From contig CM034236.1 in NCBI GenBank assembly GCA_019916065.1, forward strand, positions 49,938,690 through 50,002,689: a DNA stretch of 64,000 bases. Reading direction: 5' to 3'. Positions 12,812-21,900 of the stretch are shown here, piece after piece (within the stretch, counting starts at the first letter, position 1; every line of letters begins with the position of its first letter). Below the pieces are notes generated by a model. That model ran no database searches. It had not been told where the DNA came from and saw only the letters and a list, made by a program, of their open reading frames with translations. The position numbers and the translations under genes are program-made. The stretch comes from Vitellaria paradoxa (lineage: Eukaryota; Streptophyta; Magnoliopsida; Ericales; Sapotaceae).

Positions 12812-13126
12812 ATGGAGAACATTGACGCTTACGTAAGCATTCATCAACTGCGCATAGATAGACGTACGTTTCTTCAATTATGCTTGCGTTTACAAAATAT
12901 TAGCATGTACCATTCCAATTATGTCTCATTAAAGGAGAAAGTTGTTATGTTTTTATATGTTATCTCCAACCACTTAAAAAATAGAAAGGCCAAATTTGAT
13001 TTTAGATGTTTAGGTCAAACTGTTAGTAAATATTTCAATGAGATTCTAAATGGGGCACTAAGGCTTCAAGCAGTCCTACTTAAGTCACTAGAGTCAATAA
13101 ATGTGAACTCAACGGATGATAGATAG
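12812..13126 (+). pseudogene. PIF/Harbinger transposase N-terminal fragment (HARBI1-like)
   Basis: The 104-codon open frame contains RIDRRTFLQLCLRLQ, then EKVVMFLYVISNHLKNRK, then CLGQTVSKYFNEILNGALRL. This is the order of blocks seen at the N-terminus of plant HARBI1-like nucleases (R-D-R-F..L..L, E-x-V-A-x-F-L, H-N..K-N-R, R-S-G-E-T-I-S-R-x-F, V-L-x-A-x-L). The catalytic DDE nuclease half that should follow is absent: after the stop at 13126 the sequence is AT-rich with no matching motifs. It is therefore a truncated relic, not an active transposase gene. MITEs with the TTA duplication expected of this superfamily occur elsewhere in the window. Confidence 0.7.
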
Positions 13127-13761
13127 TGATAGTTTAAGTCATCCTTGTTATGCTTACTTGTATTCCCTAGTATTAGAGGCTTAAAATTTTGTTTTTAGAA
13201 TAATATTTGTTTTAGGCTGCGTATTTCACAAGATGTTGGTGTTACTTTCTCGTGGATTTCTATTGGTCGAGCATCTTTGATTGAACCCTTGCATTACATT
13301 CATCAGTACAGGCGACCATTTTACTTCTAAAGAGAAAGAGAGTCAGTATTGCTTATATTAGTGTGGAACCTTGATTGGATAGGGTGAGCTTTGAGATAGA
13401 TGGAGTTTGTGATTTTAGTTAGGCAAAGAGAATGAATTATTAATAGAAGGTAGGCAAAGCCATTACTATCCATTAGAGCACTGCCATACCGTCAACATTT
13501 TTCTTCATTTTTTTGGTTTTTTTTTAATCAAAAAATCATTATGATTTCAAATAAAAGAAACTACTATGATATATCTTATTATAAAAATATCATTATTATA
13601 TTATTTTGGCATAATTTAAATATAAGCTAGTTAAACATACATTATATGTTTCTTGTATTTTTAAATTTATACTTTCCAAATTTAATTGCTACTTCTATAG
13701 AAATAGGATATAATAATATATCCCTTGTTGATTCATCTCTATTATTAAGAAAATGATTGTT

Positions 13762-14194
13762 TGTAATGACCCGTATCCACATAATAAAATATTATCCGCT
13801 TTGAGTTTGGTAAGTTACTTCCCAAGAGGTCACCTATCCTAGTACTGCCCCCACTGAAGCACGCTTAACCTTGGAGTTCCCACTGAATCCAGTGCCCTCA
13901 TGGCTTTAAAACATGTTGTTATTATATAAATATCAAATATTATATATATGTTACTTTCTTTCACTACCCAAGTGATATGGGATGGAAGGCATTGCTTTTC
14001 TGCTTCACCTCTGGCTTTACTCTCCCGCAGACAGAGTCTCTTACGGGTAGGTCTCTCACAATCCTCCCCCCTTACAGGGCGTGTGTCCCCATGTGGACTC
14101 CTGCTCCACTCTCTCGCAGGCCGAGTCCCTCACAGGTAGGTCTCCCACACGCGTGATCTTACACTTCTGGTTGAGCATTGGCTTTGATACCATT
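13762..14194 (-). repeat. Cassandra-like unit 1 (LTR plus primer-binding site)
   Basis: The minus-strand LTR 3' end (GGGTCATTACA) is at 13762. The 5S-like segment on the minus strand spans about 13825-13880 and includes TTAAGCGTGCTT and AGGTGACC. The tRNA-Met primer-binding-like sequence at 14180-14192 belongs to the junction with unit 2. This is the most diverged of the three units. Confidence 0.7.
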
Positions 14195-14650
14195 TGTAAC
14201 GACCCGCATCCATATAGTACAATATTGTTCGTTTTAGACTTGGTAAACTGCTTCCCAAGAGGTCACCCATCCCGGTACTGCCCCCACTAAAGCATGCTTA
14301 ACCCTGGCGTTCCCATTGAATCCAGTGCCCTCACGGCTTTAAAACGCATTGTACTATATTGATATCGAATATTACATATACGCCACTTCCTTCCACGAAA
14401 TAGGCGATGTGGGATGGAAGGCGTTGCTTCTCTACTTCACCTCAGGTTTTACTCTCCGCAGGTAGAGTCCTTCACGGGTAGGTCCTTCACAGTCCCTTAT
14501 GATCCTCCCCCCTTACAGGGCACACGTCCCCGCATGGCCTCCTGCTTCACTCTCTCGTAAGCAGAGTCCCTCACAAGCAGGTTCCCCACTCACGGGGCCC
14601 CCACACGCGTGATCCCACACTTATGGCTGGATGTTGGCTCTAATACCATT
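14195..14650 (-). repeat. Cassandra-like unit 2 (LTR plus primer-binding site)
   Basis: Direct tandem partner of unit 1. The 5S-like segment lies at about 14258-14313 (minus strand) with GATGGGTGACC. A CACATCGCC / GATGTGGGATGG block marks the middle. The tRNA-Met complementary sequence (TGGTATTAGAGCC on the minus strand) occurs at 14637-14649, immediately before the inverted third unit. Confidence 0.7.
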
Positions 14651-15096
14651 TGTAATGACCCAGCTGGAAGTGTGGAATCACGCGTGTGGGGGCCCCGCGA
14701 GTGGGGGACCTGCCTGTGAGGGACTTTACCTGCGGGAGAGTGAAGCAGGAGGTCACGCGGGGACGCGTGTCCTGTAAGGATGGAGGATTATAAAAGACTG
14801 TGAGGGACCTGCCCGTGAGGGACTCTACTTGCAGGAGAGTGAAGCCGGAGGTGAAGCAGAGAAGCAATGCCTTCCATCCCACATCGCTTGAGTCATGGAA
14901 GAAAGTAGCGTATATGTAATATTGGATATTAATATAATACAACGCGTTTTAAAACCGTGAGAGCACTGGATTCAGTGGGAACTCCATGATTAAGCGTGCT
15001 CTAGTGGGGGCAATACCGGGATGGGTGACCTCCTGGAAAACTGCTTACCAAGCCCAAAGTAGACAATATTGTACTATGTGGATGCGGGTCGTTACA
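14651..15096 (+). repeat. Cassandra-like unit 3 (inverted, complete LTR)
   Basis: Runs from TGTAATGACCC to GGGTCGTTACA, an 11-bp near-perfect terminal inverted repeat. The 5S-like segment at about 14979-15035 contains GAACTCC, TTAAGCGTGCT and GGGATGGGTGACCTCCTGG, matching the pol III internal control region of plant 5S rRNA in order and spacing. It lies in opposite orientation to units 1 and 2 and joins unit 2 exactly at the shared TGTAATGACCC. Confidence 0.75.
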
Positions 15097-15101
15097 TTGT
15101 T

Positions 15102-17257
15102 TGTGTGAGGTTGCTCTTTTAGAATGTCATGTTTCATTAAAATACATATTTGAATTCTCGTGGTGGTTCAATGGTTTGTGATTACCTTATTTTTATTGGT
15201 TATTTTGTGGAGTTCATGGGCCTTTTATTTTAGTATAATTCACCATCTGATAGTACTCATGTTTTATTCTACTTATTTCCTTCTAATGCTTAATTTTTTC
15301 TTGTGCATTCAAATATTTTGCTTTCTGTTGCAGCAAAATTCAATTGCTTTTAGGTGCATAAGCATTCTCTGTTGGATGCTTGTATGTTTCTTCTTTGCAA
15401 GGCTGTTAGCATAGCACTTTAGGAATAACTATTTTCTTTTGCTAGTGAAAGGGTTGTTACTCGGTTAAGGAAGAACCTGATTGCTTACCTCCTTCAACAG
15501 GTTTGGTTGTCTTCACAAGTTCCATGATTATTTTTTCTTATCCATAGAATTCTGTTTAAAAGTTAAGAGAGTGATGTTACTTTCCTTTTTCTTTATATGC
15601 TTGGAAAATGGCATTTCAACACTTTCCATGGAAGTTGACGTGTAATTGATCTATCATATATAACCAAAACATGAATTACACTGGCATTATCCAGTTTGTA
15701 ACATGTTTATCTTAATTTCTTTTTGATTATTTGTCTTCAGTACTGGGATTGGTTGTGGTTTGGGCCATCTCTGTCGCTATTCGCCAATTTGGTCACTTTC
15801 TTCGTAAACTATCTCCCAAAATGCAAGGTGCTGCTGTTGCCACCTCAAATGTTGAGGTTTGTTGATGACATTAGATATTTTTTTTTTGAGGTTTTTCTAT
15901 ATTTAATCTCTCAGTTCGAATGCACAGTTTGACAATGAAGTTTTGGATTTGTCGATATGTATGCCATCTATCGTCTTAAAATCAAAGGTTAGTGCAAGAT
16001 TGCTGTCTTCTCATGGAAATTGTTTCTCAAAGGTTGTTTGAACATTTTTTTTTTAGTTTATTTTTTGTTAATAACAATGTGTATACCAGAGGATAGGGGT
16101 GGTTAGCTGATTGTTTTAATGATGCTGAGATGCATTGTAACCCTGATGATATGTATGTTTTTCTAAACTTTTCCTTGTAGAGATCTGCAACAACCCACTT
16201 GAATATGAAGCGACTATAACTCAAGATCATCCTATTCAAATTCGTCAAAATCTTGTTCCTACGTAATTAGTGTTCAATTTGCTTTGTGATGATGGAGCTG
16301 ATACAGCCACAATAAAGAGAGTTCATGCAAGTTGCTGGGTTAATTTTGTGTCAACCTAAGTTCATTTGGCTTGTCATGTGAAGTGGCACTTGACTTCATG
16401 CAATTATAGGATGCTGACATTTGTGAATTCGATTTGTTGTATAATTTTTGAGTATTATTTCTTAAATATGATTGTAATATAATTTTTAATTAATTTTAAT
16501 GATAACTTGAGTGATACTTTATGAATTACTGCCTCAATTATGTAATAATTTTTCAAAAACTTGTTTATCTTTGTATGTTTGCTATTTTCTGTTTGATTGT
16601 AAATTTATTAGGGTGAGTTTGGAGGCACAATTTTCAGTAACTTTTGGTATTTTTTTGTCAAAAATTGTTAATAGTAATTTTTGATGTATTTGGTAAAGTA
16701 AGTTATAATTTTTAGCCATTTTTGAATATTTGGTAAAATTTTTAGCAATTTTTGGCATTTTTAGTAACTTTTCACAATTTTTAATAATTTTTAGTAACTT
16801 TTGAGTTGAGAAGTTATAATGGCTCTGTTTGGAGCTCTACAAAATAAAATAAAATCCTACAAATCTCTACAAACACAAATTACGAGACAATAAAATTTAA
16901 ATTCTTCACTCACTGCACGAATTACGAGATATTTACTTTTACAATTTTATTTTATTTTATATATTTTTATACAACTCCAAACACACCCTATAATACAGTA
17001 AAAAAGTGGTAAAAATTGATAGTTTGTCAAAAATTCAAAAATTAAAAGTTTGTAATTTTTGTTGATAATTTTTTGTTAAAAATTTTGTTACCAAATGCAC
17101 GCTAATCAATAAATATATAGAAAGACACTTTGGTCATTTTTTTTTCTAGTTCCATCATAAAATCCCGTTTAAGTCAAACATGGACTTCGTCATTCTACTT
17201 CTTATCCCAGCAATAACAAACATGGGACAAGAAATTGTAAGGGATGACACACACTTA
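15102..17257. other. Intergenic or transposon-derived DNA, no recognised gene
   Basis: Short exon-like stretches follow pyrimidine-AG, for example 15741-15855 with an open frame reading VVVWAISVAIRQF, and 16190-16266 reading NPLEYEATITQDHPIQIRQ then stop. I do not recognise them, and they may be remnants of the Harbinger element's second ORF or of a captured gene. From about 16615-16810 there is a repeat built on TTTTTAGTAACTTTT-like phrases. Another dispersed repeat runs 16830-16990 (starts TGTTTGGAGC, ends CTCCAAACACACC). Confidence 0.4.
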
Positions 17258-17653
17258 GGGCGTGTTTGTTAGCGAGATAAAGAGGTGGGATTGGATGGGT
17301 AATTTGTGGGTCCCACGAATTGGAGGAGTAATGAAGTGTTTGTTTGATATCTGTGAGCCCCATGGATTGAATGAATAATGAAGGTTTTCGTGGGATGAGT
17401 TATCCCACGGAGGGTGTGAGATTAATAATCTCCTATCTCCGGATTGTTTCCTTCTAAGATCCAAAGGTCGAAAATTATTTCCTATCACATCACATATCAA
17501 ATCACATCTTTTATCCCACTTTATATCCCATCAACCAAACACCAAAAAAATAATCCCACATAAAAAATTAATCTCATCTTTTATCCAATCCCATTAATAA
17601 GTCTCACGATATTACTTATTTTTTATAATCCAATTCCTCAAACCAACGTCGCC
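17258..17653. mobile_element. Tourist-like (PIF/Harbinger) MITE
   Basis: A 396-bp non-coding element. The left end is GGGCGTGTTTGTTAGCG and the right end, reverse complemented, is GGCGACGTTGGTTTGAGG. It is flanked by TTA on both sides (17255-17257, 17654-17656), the PIF/Harbinger target duplication. The interior, with TGGGTCCCAC and TTATCCCACTTTATATCCCA, is shared with the copy at 56336-56779 and with 10314 onward. Its ORFs are chance. Confidence 0.75.
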
Positions 17654-17656
17654 TTA

Positions 17657-17976
17657 ATGGATGTGATATCCCCTTCTCTCTCTTCTCCTTTTTCTTTTTT
17701 TTTTAAAGCTAAAAAAGAATTTAAGTAATAGACGATATCCCCTGTTATGTCTTGGGAGATATCATCCCCCACTCTCCAGTCCGGAGAAACAAACACAGTC
17801 CAATTTTCACCGTAGCCTATTACTCCAATCATTTTATGTATTTTTTTAACTTTTTTTTTTTTATATTTTATGTTTTGCGAATTGATGTCACATTGTCAGT
17901 ACATATAATGTATTGGCTCACTAGATTTTAGAAAATGCTATCTCATCCTCTCAAAATTCTCACCCTCTGCTCTGTT

Positions 17977-18015
<39 letters not shown>

Positions 18016-18379
18016 CATATATGTGTTGGGCTTTGAACAGCAATCAGTACAAATTATGCATGCAAACAGTTTGACCATGCCAGCAACTTCTGCTGTATAT
18101 GCTAACTTTGAGGAACAGGGAAGAGGCCCCGCTGCTTGACCGCGCAGCTGCCAGCTGGTCGCAGTCCATCAATACATCCATGCATGTAGGCACTTAATTG
18201 GCGAATGAGGATGTTATTCGACTCATATATATATTCGAGTGAGTCTGAGCAGTCACAAATTTGAGTTAATTCGGCGAAGGATATGGTTCTTTGATTAGTT
18301 CAATCCTCAACACTACAGTGACATTATTGATACTCCTTAGGTCCCGTGACTTGCTCTCAGAGATAAACAGGTTAAGGTG
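17657..18379. other. Intergenic DNA with (AC)n microsatellite
   Basis: Non-coding. A perfect AC run of about 17 units lies at 17980-18014. The stretch 18015-18360 has a more balanced composition and looks low-copy, but I see no gene, tRNA or conserved motif in it. Confidence 0.6.
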
Positions 18380-18586
18380 TGTTGAAAAAATGAGAAAATC
18401 ACAATCTATATATTATTGAGTTGTATTTTTAGAATAAAGGGATGACGATGAGGAAATCCTATATAAGGTGTAAGGCTATGCAAGGAAGATAAATATTACA
18501 AAATAACATACAATCTTAACCTAATATAGATGCTAACCATTATAAAATATACAAGAAGGTATATGCATTAACTATCCCTCTCAACA
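18380..18586 (-). mobile_element. LTR of a decayed Copia-type retrotransposon
   Basis: A 207-bp segment bounded by TGTTGA and TCAACA at its two ends, the TG..CA form of plant Copia LTRs. It lies downstream, in minus-strand sense, of an RNase H relic (19050-19375) and a polypurine tract (CTTGAGTTTGAGGGG, about 19023-19037). This placement fits the 3' LTR of that element. A separate insertion (18587-19022) seems to split the tract from the LTR. No 5' LTR was found in the window. Confidence 0.6.
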
Positions 18587-18794
18587 GTGGTGGATCAGAA
18601 TTTTAGATGAGAGGGCCAATATAAAAAATTTTGTATTGAGTGGAGAATAAAATAAAATTTTAACTGAAACCGATTAGTCAGGTGAGTGCTTGTAATTGAT
18701 CTAAGAGTTGATGTATGGGAGCACGTGCTGGTAACTCAAGAAATTCACTATTCCCATAAAGGTCGAAGGCCCTACAGAAAAATTTCTTCCCATT

Positions 18795-18836
<42 letters not shown>

Positions 18837-19029
18837 TTTGGAGAGACAAATACTATATTATATGAAAAAAATCTTAAAATTTATAAGAGTACTGAAGAAT
18901 TTTCAAAACTTGGAGAGATTAAATACTATATTATATGAAAAAATTCTAAAATTTACGACGGTATTAAAGGATTTTCAAAACTTTACTGCCTCGCTCGTCC
19001 CCCTTGGAACTGCCTTTGCCCCTCAAACT
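18587..19029. mobile_element. Nested non-autonomous TE remnant
   Basis: The left side reads GGTGGATCAGAATTTTAGAT and the right side, reverse complemented, reads AGGGGCAAAGGCAGTTCC. These look like weakened ends of the same broad class of hAT-like elements as the relic at 5667-9701. It holds an AT microsatellite (18799-18833) and a 72-bp segment duplicated in tandem (18838-18909, 18910-18982, sharing TTGGAGAGA and AATACTATATTATATG). It lies between a Copia polypurine tract and its LTR, suggesting insertion into the older element. Confidence 0.4.
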
Positions 19030-19376
19030 CAAGGAGATAAAGTAGTAATCAACTAAGTTCGAAGACTAAATCAAGGAATTGTCCTGGAGAATAAGTGTTG
19101 GTGAAGATATCAACAATTTGATTTGCTAAGGTGATGGAGTGAAAGTGAATTCTACCATTAGTAACATGCTAATAAATGAAATGACAATTAAGCTTAACGT
19201 GTTTAGTACGATCATAAAATATATCATTATGCACAATTTAAATATTATTGTGATTATCATAACTGGGAGTGTTAATACTAAGATAACAAACACTCATATT
19301 AATAAGAAGCTAACGAATCATAAAAACTCTTGGGTAGTGTCAGTAAGGGTACGATGGTCAGCCTCGATATTATAAT
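19030..19376 (-). pseudogene. Copia RNase H (3' end of pol) fossil
   Basis: Read on the minus strand, the frame gives DNHNNI, then IVHNDIFYDRTKHVKLNCHF, then NQIVDIFTNTYSPGQFLDLV. It matches in order the Copia RNase H blocks DNxSAIxIAxNxxFHERTKHIEIDCHF and LADIFTK...L. Stops replace expected Gln or Arg codons, consistent with C-to-T decay of methylated DNA. It is followed in minus sense by a polypurine tract and an LTR (18380-18586). It is non-functional. Confidence 0.7.
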
Positions 19377-20067
19377 GAGGATATAAATGTAAATTAGTTT
19401 GGGGTATTGAGATTTATTTTTATTTGTTATTTCATAGAATTTAGCACAAAAATTTGCGAAAGTTTATTTATTTAATTTATCTATGTACTTAAAATATTAA
19501 TTTGGAGATGGTGAATAAAATTTAGTTTACCTTATAATTTTTTACTCTTCTAATTTGAAGGAGTTTTTTTTTTCCATGTAAAATTGGTGTTTGCGTGGTT
19601 GATCGAATTTAATTTCTTGGGGTTGTTATTTTATTGTTAAATGTGATTTGGGCTGGGTTATTGTTTTTACTCTTTATTATTCTTGGTTGGGAGAATTTTT
19701 CCCAACATATATGAATATATAAGTTGACAAAACTATACTTATCATCTTACCTGAATTATTGGATTGAATGAAAAAGAAATAATAATTTAATTTTTTTAAT
19801 TTATATTTTTATTCTATTTTTAAATGCATTGATACATACAAACACTAATAAGAAAAAAAAAATAAAATTACATTCTAGTACCAAATGTTGGAATTTCTTT
19901 ACTCTTTATTCACATTTCCATTTCTGTTGTCATTCACTTTACATGCCTAGTCCACCAGCAAGCCTCTACTGTGTATATACGCATGTGTGATATATGTGGG
20001 TAGATGTACGTATACAACAAGAGGTTACGTGACTCGGTGAGTGTGCCGTTACGTTCCATTTTCCTGG
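19377..20067. other. AT-rich intergenic DNA upstream of CYCD3
   Basis: No gene was seen. The composition turns less AT-rich from about 19920, where the promoter of the downstream cyclin gene is likely to begin. Confidence 0.5.
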
Positions 20068-20075
20068 GCGCCAAA
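20068..20075 (-). promoter_or_regulatory. E2F-binding site upstream of CYCD3
   Basis: The minus strand reads TTTGGCGC (plus GCGCCAAA), a perfect match to the plant and animal E2F consensus TTTSSCGC. It lies about 47 bp upstream of the TATA box and 260 bp upstream of the CYCD3 start codon. E2F factors drive G1/S genes. Regulation of this gene by E2F is inference from the motif and its position. Confidence 0.55.
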
Positions 20076-20121
20076 CATCCCTCCAAAAGCCCTTACGATA
20101 AATGGGAAAATCATAAGAAAA

Positions 20122-20129
20122 TATATAAG
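20122..20129 (+). promoter_or_regulatory. TATA box of CYCD3
   Basis: TATATAAG lies about 210 bp upstream of the ATG, predicting a transcript start near 20150-20160 and a pyrimidine-rich 5' leader of about 180 nt. Confidence 0.55.
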
Positions 20130-20334
20130 GGAAAGAAAGGACAAGCGTGATAGCCTTCTCAGATAAAAATCACTCCTTTCCTCTCTGTATTTGGGTCTCT
20201 TTCTCTCTTGGGTCTAGAGAGATAGGAGAACAGATTCAGATATGCAACTGGGTCCAAGATCGACCTTCTCTCTCTAAATCTGCTCTTGAAGATAATGAGC
20301 AAAGGCTTTAGTGTCTTCTTCTCCGTAGAAGAAG

Positions 20335-21900
20335 ATGGCTTCCAAAGAGCAAGAGACACCGATGCAGAGCTCTATGTCTGCTCTTGATGGGCTCTATTGT
20401 GAAGAAGAGCATTTTGAGGCAGATTTGGGGGAGTATGGTGTGCAAGAAGGGAGTGAGAACTGTGGCGGGGACGTGAATGGTCCTTTTGCTTTCTTGGAGC
20501 ATGACTTGGATTGGGAGGATGATGAGCTTGTGTCTCTAATCACCAAGGAGAGAGAGAACCATCTGGGTCAGAGTGGTTTAAACTCAGATGGGTCTTTAGT
20601 GGTAGCGAGGAGAGAGGCTGTTGAGTGGATGTTAAGGGTCATTGCCCATTATGGTTTCACTGCTATGACCACTGTTTTAGCTGTCAACTACTTTGACAGA
20701 TTCACATCAAGCCTCTGCTTTCAGAGAGATAAGCCATGGATGAGTCAACTTGCTGCTGTTGCCTGTCTCTCCTTGGCTGCCAAAGTTGAGGAGACCCAAG
20801 TGCCTCTTCTCTTAGACCTGCAAGTAAGTATCTCTGTATTGCTATATACGCAATTTGGGTGTTTGTGAAAATGTCATACTGTAGAAGTTTTGGGCATTTC
20901 ATGTTTCATTGATGTGTCTTTGTACTGTGATTAGGTGGAGGAATCAAAGTATGTGTTTGAAGCAAAAACAATTCAGAGAATGGAGCTTCTGGTGCTCTCT
21001 ACTCTTAAATGGAAGATGAATCCTGTAACCCCAGTTTCATTCATTGAACATATTGTAAGGAGGCTTGGATTGAAGACACATTTGCATTTTGAGTTTCTGT
21101 GGAGGTGTGAGCGCCTACTTCTCTCTGTCGTTACTGGTAATCAAAATCTCTCTTAGTTCACCATTGCTGTTATAAGACAGAAATGTGATACCATCCCATT
21201 TTGTTTATCAACTCATATTCAAATGGATATGATCTACAGATTCAAGGTTTGGGTGCCATCGTCCTTCTGTGTTGGCTGCTGCAATAATGATACATGTTAT
21301 CAAGGAGGTTGAGCCTTGTAATGCGTTTGACCGTCAGAATGAGCTTATGGATGTTCTCAAACTAAGCAAGGTTGCCTTTACTGTCATGCTTTTGTTTCTA
21401 ATTACCCAATATCTTAATTCGTATGTCTTGTTTTCCTCCTAGTTGATGTAATTTCACCTGTTAATTAGCTAAAGCATGATTGATTGTTTGGTTGGTTGTG
21501 GCATTGTCAGTTTCATGTTTATGGATTTCCTTTTCATTATACCATCTATTATATTGCATATTTGATAGAAACTTGGGTGCCCATTTGTTCACACCTAACT
21601 TCTTAAGTCAATTTTTAACAGGATAAAGTAGATGATTGCTATAAACTCATCCTGGAACTGACTGGCAGAAATGGTCATAAGCAATGCCAAATTCACAAGC
21701 GCAAGTCCATACCCAGCAGCCCAAATGGTGTCATTGATGCATATTTCAGCTGTGATAGCTCCAATGAATCTTGGGTTGCGGCTTCACCAATCTTATCGTC
21801 ACCAGAACCCCTATTCAAGAAGAGTAGAAGCCAAGATCAGCAGATGAGATTGGCTCCACTGAGACATATGTCTATGGGGGTAGTTGGCAGCCCTCGGTGA
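20335..21900 (+). CDS. CYCD3: D-type cyclin, CYCD3 class
   Basis: Four exons: 20335-20823, 20935-21136, 21240-21370, 21622-21900, giving 366 residues; all introns are GT..AG and frames join exactly. D-type cyclins bind CDKA and phosphorylate the retinoblastoma-related protein to release E2F at G1/S, in the nucleus. The Rb-binding LxCxE motif is present (LYCEE, residues 20-24), followed by an acidic stretch with DDELVSLITKE. The cyclin box begins near residue 92 (RREAVEWMLRVIAHYGF) and includes AVNYFDRF (115-122) and LAAKVEE (147-153). The C-terminal cyclin fold follows in exons 2-3. The last exon has the CYCD3-type tail (GVIDAYFSCDSSNESW). Length and the four-exon layout match CYCD3 genes. 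Which paralogue (CYCD3;1, 3;2 or 3;3) cannot be decided here. Confidence 0.95.

Larger units (their letters stand above)
13757..15101. mobile_element. Composite Cassandra-like TRIM retrotransposon with 5-bp target duplication
   Basis: Three units of 433-456 bp lie head to tail or inverted: 13762-14194 (-), 14195-14650 (-) and 14651-15096 (+). Each carries a segment resembling the internal part of plant 5S rRNA and terminal TGTAAYGACCC / GGGTCRTTACA motifs. A primer-binding site matching the 3' end of initiator tRNA-Met (reverse complement of GGCTTTGATACCA at 14180-14192; similar at 14637-14649) follows two of the LTR ends. These are hallmarks of the Cassandra TRIM family: 5S-bearing LTR, tRNA-iMet primer site, no genes. 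The whole block is flanked by TTGTT on both sides (13757-13761, 15097-15101). Both outer ends are LTR 3' ends, so the arrangement is not a normal LTR-internal-LTR element. Confidence 0.8.

Noticed and set aside
13948..14942. Short ORFs with repeated RVSHRQ / SLTGRSPT-like peptides
   Set aside because: Translations of the Cassandra-like LTR units, non-coding by family.
14979..15035. A genuine 5S rRNA gene
   Set aside because: Only the internal part of 5S rRNA is recognisable, embedded in an LTR with TG..CA ends; the 5' and 3' ends of mature 5S are not present.
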